Part shown: positions 54,285-64,000 of the stretch, piece after piece
Position numbering within the stretch: position 1 is the stretch's first letter
Layout: every line of letters begins with the position of its first letter
From: Bidens hawaiensis
Taxonomy: Eukaryota; Streptophyta; Magnoliopsida; Asterales; Asteraceae
NCBI GenBank assembly: GCA_021521415.1
Contig: JAIQDT010000001.1
Coordinates: 8,866,001 to 8,930,000, forward strand
DNA length: 64,000 nt
Reading direction: 5' to 3'
Translations under genes and position numbers: made by a program
The notes under the pieces: generated by a model
Seen by the model: only the letters and a program-made list of their open reading frames with translations
Database searches by the model: none
Told to the model about the DNA's origin: nothing

Positions 54285-57176
54285 TCAAGCATGCACTCCT
54301 TCTCGAACACAAACCGAGACAACTCTTTGATATTTCCTAGCTTCGTTTTTCCAAGCAGGAATAGAAAATATCTTCTTGTCATTCAACACCTGCAAATCAG
54401 CTTGCGATAAGTTTACCAAGTGCATCGGATCGTACACTCTAAGCAACTCTTGTTCATCTTCGTATTCCATCACCGCCTCAGCTGTCTCACAATCTACAAA
54501 CCACCACTTCAGGTCTTTAAGCACATCCTTGGGCATTAGCTTCATCGGTACTTCTTTCAAACACCGGATCGGTTTATACTTCATGACCATCCAAGGCTTT
54601 CCATCAGCTCTCAAACCTCTATCCTTGTCTTCAACAAGCTTTCCCTTTTGTGGCTTCAACAGCTCAAATTTCTTCTCTTTTATACTTTCTTTCCACACAA
54701 TTTTCCCAATGACTCTAGCCATATTATCGTCACTTCTGTTTATCAATCCCAATCTGGCTAAGTCTTTCACTTCACATTCTGGCAGTGTATTCAACGATCG
54801 TAACATCCTTCTAAAGTACTGAACACCGTCATACCTTTTAATCACGAAGAGCCTCAACTGCTCATCATATATCCAGCAAATAATCCCTTTCTTCGCTTCA
54901 GCATAGACTTTAATGTTGTAACTCTTCTTAAACATTGTAGGGACCACCGGTTTCTTCGTTTTGACGAACCACTGAGCATAGCCTTCCTTCCACCTAGGCT
55001 ACTCTTCCCATTCAGACTCATCATTCCCAATCTGTTGACTCATATCTACGTTCTCGACTTGCGGTATCTCATGCTCCACATTCTCCTCTACTATCTCTCC
55101 CTCTTCTATCTCTGTATCAATCACAATCTCTTCACCAATTTTCTCTATCACATCACTCGGTAGTATATCATCATCACCAACCAAAACATCATCCATCTCC
55201 TCTACGTCCACCACCACCACATCATCACCACCAGCTGCAGATGTCGACTCTCCCTGAGTTGTGGAAGTTCCAAGAGCTTGATCAGTTCTTGGCAACTCAC
55301 CACCTGCATCTTTCGATGCATTGGGATCATCGTCTCTATCATTTCGTCTCTTGGTCCTCAACTCGTCGCCTTTACAGCTCGTCTCCCCCTGAGATGCCAA
55401 GAACTCCTTGAAAGCATCTATGATTGTTCCATGTTGTACCAGGAGGGACGACTGCATCTGATTCTCTGTAACTAGGCGCTGAATAGCCTGGGTCTGGATA
55501 AGATTAATCCTTGACTGCTCTGCCACGACCCGTTCCAGTGCTGCTATTCGTTCTGAGTCTGATAGGGTTGCATCGAAATCGAACCTCATATGCGATATAT
55601 CTTGAGTGTACTGAGGAGGGATTTCCGATGTCACCGGGACCTCGGAAGTAGAAATAGACGTAACCGCAGGTGGTATCGTCACCGATAGCCCTGCAGTGGC
55701 CACAACAGTCGACTCTATAAATTGTGCCACGACCTCCGATGGAGTAACGGTCGGAGGCGGCAATGAAACGATCACAGGAGTCGAAAGTTGGAAAGTAGTG
55801 GGTGGGAGGCCAAAAGTAGACGAGGTAGCCACCATGGGAACACCCATAGGGCTTGGCCTTGTAACCTGTAGTGATGAGGGAACCATTTTCATACCAGATA
55901 GTGCTGGTGGAGTGAAACGTACCACCCTAGAGCTCTCACCGGCTCCTGATCCTGCACCTATCCATTCCCTTCTTGACCTCCGGATCAACTGTTGAACTTC
56001 TTCCTCATAATCCGACTCGCTATCATCATCTGTTCTCTTTCTTTTCCCATGTAGTCTTTCTCGAGTCACCATAATCCTTCTGGCCTCTGCCACTTCATCA
56101 TCAGAATCTGAGCCCACTACCGTTGTAGCTGCCCTAGTAACATTCACAGTCGAAGCACGTTCAACCGGGACCTGAACGTTCTCCTCTGGATCCACCCGAT
56201 CCATATCAAAGAAGCCTTGACCACCAAATTCTGCATCAAGGTCCACGTTCTCCTCCGGTGACACAACAGGAGCAGCAGGTATAGCTTGAGGTGCTCCTGC
56301 CTGTTGTGGTGCCGGGTCTCTAAACTCGTCCCCTCGAGTAGGCACATACCCCGGGTTGATCAAGTACCCAAAGAGTGGAGTATGTCGAGGACGGAGCTCA
56401 GGTTTGCTCCTCGCACTGGAGGATCGACATTGGGCGAAGATCCGTTTGTTCACACTCTCAACGTATCGGATCGGACGGCGCTGAGGAAGCGTTGGAGCAA
56501 CATGATTCAAGATCATTTGTAGGAATCTTGGATACAAGATGAATCGCTCACGCGCCATCGCTCTTCGTTGACGATCAATCTCATAAAAGACCATCTGACT
56601 AAAGCTGAATCGCTTGTTGTAAGTCAGAGCAGTCATCGCTGACTGCATGGTCGCGCCCATGCCATCAGTGCCCGCCTTTCTCCCTGACATGCAAACGATC
56701 ATAACATGCATGAGAAAGCGCCACTAGTCAAGTAAAAAGCCTTTCCTTCTCTGCGTATCTCCCAAGAGACCAGAGTATCCCATCCTCAAAAATGCTCCAT
56801 CACGGAAAGGAGCTACAAACTCTGTTGGGTCATCCCTTGTCTCGTTCCCAAATCGTAAAGCCGCCCGGATTTGTTCAGAAGATAACTGAACAATATGATT
56901 GTTGACGGTTGCGCGCATCACCGGGGGCTCGACTCTACAGTCGTATTCCACTGTCTACCAGAAATCCTCAATATTGGGCAAGGATATTGGCAGAGTTGTT
57001 GTAATGGCGTGGAATATCCTCGAGCGTAAAAGAAATGTGATGATTTCGCGGAAATCATCAACTCCGCTCGCCTCCGGGTCTAATGTAATGTACATGTTAT
57101 GACCCGGGAAGAACTGTCTCTGATGATCACCTCCGTCATCACCGCCTGCACCACCTGCTCCAGCAACAGCAGCCAT
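54285..57176 (-). CDS. E5 extra ORF (aORF): one 963-codon frame with three UAG codons
   Basis: ATG at 57176 opens a frame that stays in register to the stop at 54285. It is interrupted only by UAG at codon 74 (56957-56955), codon 151 (56726-56724) and codon 726 (55001-54999). The N-terminal domain parallels E2/E3: GHNMYITLD, FLLRSRIFHAITTTLPIS, MGYSGLLGD, WRFLMHVMIVCM, YNKRFSFSQMVFYEI and YPRFLQMILNHVAPTLP. A long acidic and Pro/Ser/Thr-rich middle follows with an ERLHGKRKRTDDDSESDYEE stretch, then a basic C-terminal domain (VPTMFKKSYNIKVYAEAKKG to NDKKIFSIPAWKNEARKYQR) that resembles relic R. It sits directly before the polypurine tract. No signal peptide or membrane span is evident. Function unknown. 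It may be a decayed gene or depend on readthrough. Confidence 0.75.
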
Positions 57177-57852
57177 ATCTGCAACAAACAGGTTAAGTTA
57201 GATAAACATCAAAGCGAATCACAAGTTTGCCTGTTACCATGAACGAAGTTGTGATCAATACTGTATAGGCGAAGTTAAAGGTGAGGCGAAGTTGGGAAAC
57301 AACTTCGCTTCAACTTGAACTTCGTCTGATAATAGATAAGTAACATGGTCCAGGCGAAGTTACTGATAACTTCGCCTAATCACAACATCGCCTCATAAAC
57401 TGTTTCAAAATCAATAATCAGGCGAAGTTAAACCTCAGGCGAAGTTACGGATAACTTCGCCTAAACTGTAACTTCGCCGAATTTGAATCGGTAACAGTTA
57501 TAGTTTTTGAACGACGTGTAGATGATGATTTCGGAGATCGAGGACTCCGAAATACATGATTTTATGAAGTTTTAGACGTTCAAGTAGTTTAGTATCACGT
57601 AAAAACAGGTTTGAAATAGGGTGTTTAAGGTTTCGAAAGACGAGGTCGATAATCGAGTCGAAACGACCGATGATCAACCTCAAAAACATTGATAATATGA
57701 TAATCTAACCCTACACACCTTTAATTTGATCTGAATCGAGGTAACAAAAACTGATTTGTGATATCGATAAGTTCGCTGAAATATCAGAGGATAAGTTCGC
57801 TGGTATTTTGAAATAATGAAATCGTTTGACCTTTAAATTCCTTTATATAGGG
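57177..57852 (-). promoter_or_regulatory. E5 aORF leader: TATA box, hairpin motifs, splice-acceptor-like end
   Basis: CTATATAAAGG (minus strand of 57841-57851) is a good TATA box. Downstream lie many GGCGAAGTT / AACTTCGCC motifs, including hairpins with 11-bp perfect arms at 57352-57377 and 57437-57462 (4-base loops). The leader ends TTTGTTGCAG|AT before ATG, the same acceptor-like design as E2. I could not identify the donor. Confidence 0.5.
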
Positions 57853-59239
57853 TCAAAGTTAGGACAGGCGAAGTTATCGACAACTTCGCCTATTCCAGAC
57901 GAAGTTATCAACAAGTTCGCCTGTAATTACAAAACAAACCCCTATACTTTTAACAATTTTCGATAAAGTTTTAAAAACATCCTTTAAAGCGTTAAATGAT
58001 ACGATCAAGACCAAGTAACCAGGTATAAAATCAAACAATTACAAAAGTAACAAAAATTTGAAAAAATTAAAGTACACGGGATCAATTTTCAGTCTCGACA
58101 AGGACTACCATGTTTTAGAAAAGATCCGAACAGGAATCATACTAATTTCGTGACTGTCACACAGATCCGTGTTCAGCTGTATTATGACATAAAGAAAACA
58201 GGTTGTAAGCAGGTAATCTACTTAAAATGGTTTTCATCGTTTCTGTGATACGAGTTAGGTTCAATTAAGCTCAAAAACTTAAGTGGGCAACAACTCAGAG
58301 ATTATGATGCCTCCTATCTATTCTCAAGGCGTATTTGGCTTTCCCCAAGTCACCCCGAATTGACCTCGACCCGTAGTGTCTGATTAAGTAGTGATTACAC
58401 TTCAATCTTAGACTCTGTTTCCCGTTCACCTTCTTGTGTCTTGATTGATAATCATTATCATTATGAACTCTAGATTTTTTTTTATTTTTTTTTTAATTTT
58501 TTTTTATTATTTTTTTTAATCTAACATGTATATACACAACTTCAAGTAGAAAATAACTGCAAGTCCCGAATCTGGATCACTGCAGCGTCTTGACACGCTA
58601 TCTTCACGGGAATCAGAACACTCACGGGCTCGTGTATGGCTGGGTAATCGCTTTTCTGCCTATCATTCAGAAAGATATGTATGAAGACATGCACAACTCT
58701 TAAGGAGTTTCCACAAAAAATCGAGTAGATTTAGTTAGTATCACTTCTACTTTTACGCACCATATAAAGCTACCATGACATACAATGACTGTCCTAAAGT
58801 CTTTTAAGCCTAATAACTTCACTAGTTAAGCACACACAATCAGTATATCTATCACTTTCCAAGGTTAGATCAATTTTCTGTTAATCATAGTAAAGCAACT
58901 TCTTACGAAGTAGTAGACTTCTATCGTCCCGACCAGATCAAAGTCTTCAGGTAAACGGCTATCCCAGAGATCCAATGGATCAGCTGGACCGACCACATAC
59001 TAGTATGTGTCATTCTAACTAAGTATGATCGACTTATTTTCAACGAAAGAATGAAAACTTCATCATAAACCGCCCCGGTCACTTTCAGTCATCTGGTTAA
59101 TGGCTATCCTCATATTCTACAAGTAGAAATGTTGACCAAACATATCCGAAGACATGTCCTTCAAACTGAGGCAACCGACATAATTCTAAGCGATAGTGAC
59201 GTTTTTTTTTTTTTTATATAACACAAACACAAAGCATGG
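57853..59239 (-). other. E5 pol-aORF spacer, conserved with E2/E3
   Basis: Non-coding. It has the same block order as the E2 spacer (GATAGCCATT twice, ATGATAGGCAGAAAAG, the core at about 58295-58375, AATTGAACCTAACTC). A further hairpin with 10-bp arms is at 57866-57891, just upstream of the TATA box. A T-rich run lies at 58470-58520. Confidence 0.8.
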
Positions 59240-62200
59240 TTACTCAGGATTGATCATCCCATTCAGTTCAACAAGGTTTTGAAATCTAGTTTTGTCAAAC
59301 GCTTTCGTGAACAAGTCAGCGAAATTATCTAACGTGTCAACCTTTTCGAGCTCAATCAGTTTCTTCTCAGCACAATCCCGTATAAAATGATGACGTATGT
59401 CAATATGTTTAGTTTTACTGTGCTTCACGGGATTGTTAGTTACTGAGATAGCAGCAGTGTTATCAATGCAAATAGGAGTAAGTGAGAAATTCAGACCATA
59501 ATCGCGCAACTGTTGTTGAATCCAAAGAACCTGGGAGCAGCAGTTGGATGCTGCCATGTATTCTGCTTCACAGGTTGAAATTGCGACCGAGGTCTGCTTC
59601 TTGCATTGCCACGACACTAGTCTGCCACCAAGAAACTGACATCCACCAGTTGTAGACTTCCGACTCTGATTGCACCCTCCATAATCAGAATCTGTGTAAG
59701 CGACTAGCTCCAAGTCTCCTCCTCTGGAGTACCACAACCCCAGCTTCGGCTTGCCTTTGAGATACCGAAGTATCCTCTTCGCACCCTTCAAATGAGATTC
59801 TTTTGGGTTTGCCTGAAAGCGTGCACAAAGACAAACAGCAAACATTATATCAGGCCTAGAAGCAGTTAAGTACATTAAAGAACCAATAATAGCCCGATAT
59901 TGGGTTGGGTCCACGTCTGCATCGTTGTCTGAATCAGCACCCAATTTGTGATTGACGCAGACTGGAGTATCATATGGACTGCTGTCCTCCATCTTGAAGC
60001 GTTTGAGAACATCATGGACATACTTCGTCTGATGAATGAACATCCCATCTTTCCTCTGATCAACCTGCAATCCTAAAAAGAAGGTTAGTTCACCCATAGC
60101 ACTCATTTCAAATCTCTTCTTCATGACGGCCTCAAACTCCTGACACATGGCGACCTTTGATGCAGCAAAGATAATGTCGTCCACGTAGACTTGCACCAGC
60201 AGAAAGTCGCTACCCTTTCTCTTGAAGAACAAAGTGCTATCAATTTTACCTCTTTCAAACTCATTCTCAAGCAAGTAATCTGATAAGGTTGAATACCAGG
60301 CACGAGGTGCCTGATGTAGTCCATACAGCGCTTTACTTAGCTTGTACACGTGATCAAGAAAGTCAGGGTCAGGAAAACCCTGAGGTTGCTCAACATACAC
60401 AACCTCATCGACTTTACCGTTTAGAAACGCACTCTTCACATCCAACTGAAAGACCTTCATCTCCTTATGAGCAGCAAATGCCAAAAACAGCCGAATGGCT
60501 TCCAATCTTGCCACAGGAGCAAACACCTCATTGTAATCAATCCCCTCTTGTTGATTAAAGCCTTTAACAACCAGCCTCACCTTGTTCCTGATAACAATCC
60601 CTTTCTCATCTCTCTTACATTTGAAGACCCATTTCGTGCCTATCGCATGCACATTTCTTGGTTTTGCAACCAAGTTCCATACTTCCATTTTCTTAAACTG
60701 AGCTAACTCTTCTTGCATGGCTTCGACCCACGAGCTGTCCTTAAGAGCCATTTGATAGTTCTTTGGTTCAATCTGGCTGATAAAGCAGGTGTACAAGCAC
60801 TCGTTGATTATGCCTGATTCTTTAATGCTTGTGTAAACACAGGTGTGCTCATTCAAGCTTTGTCTTGTTTGTACACCGGCGGACGGATCACCTATCACAT
60901 TCTCCAAAGGATGATCTTTGTGAATTCTCGTAGTCGGAACCGAACTGACATTCAGATTATCTTCCAAGTTCGAAGATAGCTCATCAATGGGTGAATTATG
61001 TTGAGAGTGAAACGGATTGATGAATTCCTCTTCAGTAGAGGCAGCAGGGGTATTGATAGCATTTGACGAGGAAGGCTGACATTCATCATACTGTGGTCGT
61101 TGCACCAAAGTATCTTGCTCATCGCATATCATCTTCGTAGCAATTCTTTCCTCAACTTCTGCAAAATCCAGCGGGTCCCGAGCTTGGTTTTGGTGATATG
61201 TAACTTGTGATATCAGTGTTACACACCACCTCAACCTTGCTGTTCGATGTATTAAAGACCCGTCTGTTGGGAGTCCCAACAACGTATCCGACTAAGATTC
61301 CTTCGTGGGCTACTTCACCAAATTTAGAATTGGTCTTTAATATCGAACATGGGGACCCGAATGGTTCAAGACCACTCAAGTTGGGCTTTCTCCCATGCAT
61401 AAGTTCATAACAGGTTTTATTTAATCTTTTAATAGTTAACACTCTATTAAGGATATAACAGGCTGTTGCAACAGCTTCAGCCCAGAACACCACGGGAAGT
61501 TTCGAATCAGCCAGCATCGTTTTGGCTCCATCAATTAAGGTTCTGTTCTTCCTCTCAGCCACTCCATTTTGTTGCGGTGTATACGGTGCGCTGTATTGGT
61601 GTTCTATCCCCTTCTGTAAGCAGAAGATCTCCATCTCGTAGTTCTTGAACTCAGTTCCATTGTCACTCCTGATGAATTTAACCCGTTTCCCCATGACATT
61701 CTCCACCTTGGTAATCAAATTCTTTACCATCTGCACTGTTTCATCCTTTGCCTTCAAGAAATATACCCAGGAATATCGTGAGTAATCATCAGTAATCACC
61801 AAGCAATAAGACGTTCCTCCTAGACTTCTTACATTCACGGGATCGAAGAGATCCATGTGAAGTAATTCTAGGGTGCTAACAATTGAATTGACCTTCTTGG
61901 TGAGATGGGATTTCTTGTGTTGCTTTCCCTTTTTGCATGATAAACATTTGTCTTCAAAGTTGAAATTCTTCAAGGGAACACCCAGCACAAGTCCATTTTT
62001 GACACGGTAGTTCATTTTCCGAAGATGAATGTGCCCCATTCTCCTATGCCATAATTCGGACTCTGATTCAGTCGCTTTTGACAGAAGACACGATTCTTCT
62101 ATGGCCATCTCAGTCGATCTCATATCCATGATATACGTATTCTTCACTCTTGGAGCCTTCATAACAATCCAATCTTCTGGTATCTTAAAACCAGGATACA

Positions 62201-62498
62201 ACACAATCGCTTCATTCTTTGTAAAATGTACGGTGTAGTCTTTGTCACAAATCTGCGAAACACTCAGCAGATTGTGCTTCAGTTCTTCAACAAAGTTTAC
62301 TTTCTCCAAAGTCATCTTTCCATTCGACACCGTCCCTATTCCTGTAATTCTTCCACCGCTCTCTTCTGCGAAACTCACCCTTCCTCCTTGAACAGGTTTC
62401 AAGTCGTGTAAAAAATTCTTGTTACCCGTCATGTGCCGGGAACAGCCGCTATCCACAACCCCTTGATTGTTGGCAGCCCTGTTCAACTGTTCCTGCAT
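59240..62498 (-). pseudogene. E5 pol: protease, integrase, RT, RNase H, one frameshift
   Basis: Protease has VDSGCSRHMTGNKNFL (about 62457). Integrase has WHRRMGHIHLRKMN, CLSCKKGKQHKKS, LHMDLFDP, SDNGTEFKN and NGVAERKNRTLI, so D-D-E is complete. A single frame change near 61190 links to the second frame, beginning [22 protein letters not shown] has [38 protein letters not shown] and an intact YVDDIIFA. RNase H has [31 protein letters not shown] and [18 protein letters not shown], ending NGMINPE and a stop at 59240. Apart from the one shift, pol looks functional, with about 1080 codons as expected. Confidence 0.92.
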
Positions 62499-62516
62499 GA
62501 TTAAAGTAGATGATTA
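62493..62516 (-). promoter_or_regulatory. gag stop with splice-acceptor-like gag-pol junction (E5)
   Basis: On the minus strand TAA (62516-62514) follows WVPRF. After ATCATCTACTTTAATCATGCAG-like sequence pol continues in the same frame as EQLNRAANN. The position matches E2 and E3. Confidence 0.4.
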
Positions 62517-64000
62517 AAACCTGGGGACCCAACACCGATTGGTCTTGGGTCGATACATTCCGTACCTTGGCTGTCCAAAATTAGTATTATAATGATTTCT
62601 GTGAGTCCTAATAGGATACCTTCTTGTGGATTGTCTATGAGGCCATCCAAACCGTCTTGAATTAAATGAATTATTAGTTATGGTTTGTTTGTTAGCAGTG
62701 AAAAACTGAGATCCTTTTCTTTGAAAACCTGAATTAGACCAATTTCTGAATTTTGATGGGTTTTCAGTTTTAACATTATCGTTAGTTCTATTCTCAGTTC
62801 TCGAAGGCCTCACACCTCTGAATCTCTGCTTCAGAGGGCAATCAGCAACAAGATGTCCTTGTTGATTACATCTAAAACAACACCTGTTTTCAACTTTCTT
62901 ATCAAAAGTTGTCTTAGATGTTGAGGCTGTATTACTGCCCGTTTGTCTCACATATGGTGGGACATACGGGTTTAGTAGAGACTTCTTTTCAGGTGTTTTA
63001 TTTTTCTCTCCACTTTTCGGTAACACTTCCTCTTGTTTTGTCTCACACGACTCAGAGGACTTGTCTGAGTTAGATGAGACAGGACTCGGAGCAGAAATCT
63101 TAATACTTGCAACAAGCTTAATAACTTCTGGTTCTTTAATCGTTACTTTAACCGGAACTGTCTGACCATAGTCAATCGACAGATTTCTGATTACTAGGGT
63201 CATAAGTGTAATTATGATTGAAAGGTGGTGGAACTTCATGATAACCAATTCCTCCCCTTTTTGGGGAACCTTGATCACTAACGAGGTGATCAAGTATAGC
63301 GGAGGAATTTCTGAATTGCTCCAGTTTCCTGTTAAGTTCCACCACTTTTACCTGGTGATCAGCTATCTGTTTTTCCCTTTCAGCTATTAGTTTGGTTTTC
63401 TCTTCTAGAACTTCATAGCTAAGATCAATCACTTTAATTTTTTCAGCAAGCTTTGCTTTAAGACTTTTAATATCTGTTTCACTAGCTTTAATTTTTACTT
63501 TGTAACTATTTTCTCTAGCTTTAGTGAAATGATGATCTTCTTTTAAAGTTTTATATTGCGCATCCAAACTAACAAACTGATCAGTAAGAGTTGTCAGTTG
63601 TTCAGACAGCTGTTCACACTTAGTACAAGGGAGTTCGGTACTTACCTCGGAGAGCTGGTCTGCTACATCTGCCATGTACGCTTCATTTTCGCCAGTTCCC
63701 TTCTCACTATCTGCATTTTCGATGTTTGCCAAGTTGGCCTGTTCAAATACTTCTTCAACATGCAGATTCCAGTTGTACTCTTCGTTCTGTCTGGAAATCA
63801 TGGCTCTATAGTCATTACCACTACCACTTTGCTGTGTAGATCTGTTCTGACTGCGTTCTACACGTTCATTTTTGCATTCTTTTGCAAAGTGGCCATTCTG
63901 CTGACAGTTGTAACAGCGTACCTTCGACTTATCAAACCCTGGCCTCTCACCGACAAACTTCTGCCAGTCTTCTTCATGAACCTCTTCACCCTTCTGACAA
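62514..64000 (-). pseudogene. E5 gag, C-terminal two thirds, open at the window edge
   Basis: The frame enters from the right edge as EEVHEEDWQKFVGERPGFDK, with zinc knuckle CYNCQQNGHFAKEC at 63879-63920. A long heptad-rich coiled-coil region follows (LSEQLTTLTDQFVSLDAQYK, IKSLKAKLAEKIKVIDLSYE; 63640-63310). A frame change near 63180 leads to the second part with another knuckle, CFRCNQQGHLVADC (about 62881-62840), and a basic Arg/Asn-rich tail. It ends in TAA at 62514-62516. The N-terminal domain lies outside the window. Confidence 0.88.

Larger units (their letters stand above)
53795..64000 (-). mobile_element. E5: second Sirevirus subfamily, inserted in the E3 5' LTR, runs off window
   Basis: On the minus strand the order is gag (open at the window edge), protease, integrase, RT, RNase H, spacer, aORF, polypurine tract, 3' LTR of 419 bp (54213-53795). 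The LTRs are unrelated to those of E2/E3 and only a third as long, but gene order, two-knuckle Gag, spacer blocks and aORF correspond. The pol active sites are intact and only a few lesions are visible, so it is the best preserved element here. The flanking 5 bases on the left are ATCAG. Confidence 0.93.

Noticed and set aside
54285..57176. Env glycoprotein in the strict sense
   Set aside because: No signal peptide, transmembrane span or cleavage site seen in any of the three aORFs; only the position is env-like.
58470..58520. Poly(T) as the reverse-strand tail of a LINE or SINE
   Set aside because: No target duplication or element body adjoins it; it lies inside the homologous Sirevirus spacer, where E3 also has a T-rich run (35545-35575).

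Overview
The window is nuclear plant DNA made almost entirely of nested LTR retrotransposons. I found no convincing host gene, structural RNA gene or CRISPR array. Copia elements of the Sirevirus type (tRNA-iMet primer sites, long Gag, an extra ORF after pol), Gypsy elements of Tekay-like and Tat-like type, and a Stowaway MITE point to a eudicot. The extra ORF resembles proteins I remember from Asteraceae, so Asteraceae is a guess only. The surroundings look like heterochromatin.

Layout. (1) 1-8827: a Tekay-like Gypsy element, E1, with its 5' end outside the window. It keeps only gag relics and contains a solo Gypsy LTR (1572-4300), which itself contains a solo Copia LTR (3672-4186). (2) 8828-9899 and 26537-26656: relic R, the tail of a Sirevirus, split by the next element. 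(3) 9900-26536: Sirevirus E2 (+), with LTRs and a perfect TSD, broken gag and pol, no integrase, and a 4.6 kb extra ORF (aORF). (4) 26657-27604: reverse-strand Gypsy LTR relic and a tRNA-derived SINE-like scrap. (5) 27605-53794: Sirevirus E3 (-), same family as E2, carrying a Stowaway MITE in its aORF and split in gag by (6) 41383-51788, a Tat-like Gypsy element E4 (+) with two RNase H domains and an antisense, apparently intron-bearing gene. (7) 53795-64000: Sirevirus E5 (-), a different subfamily, inserted in the 5' LTR of E3. It is the best preserved element and runs off the right edge.

Order of events. E2 inserted into the LTR of R. E4, E5 and the MITE each inserted into E3. By hand count the E2 LTRs differ by about 3% and the overlapping E3 LTR parts by about 7%, so E3 looks older than E2. 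E2 and E3 face opposite ways and form a very large imperfect inverted repeat.

The most interesting signal is the module between pol and the 3' LTR of the three Sireviruses. It comprises a non-coding spacer conserved between E2/E3 and the divergent E5, an array of short family-specific motifs also found in the same element's LTR, a TATA box with splice-like signals, and then the aORF. This looks like a separately transcribed gene whose promoter region shares motifs with the LTR. The E5 aORF is one 963-codon frame broken only by three UAG codons. Many ORFs are interrupted, so most coding entries are given as pseudogenes with approximate limits.
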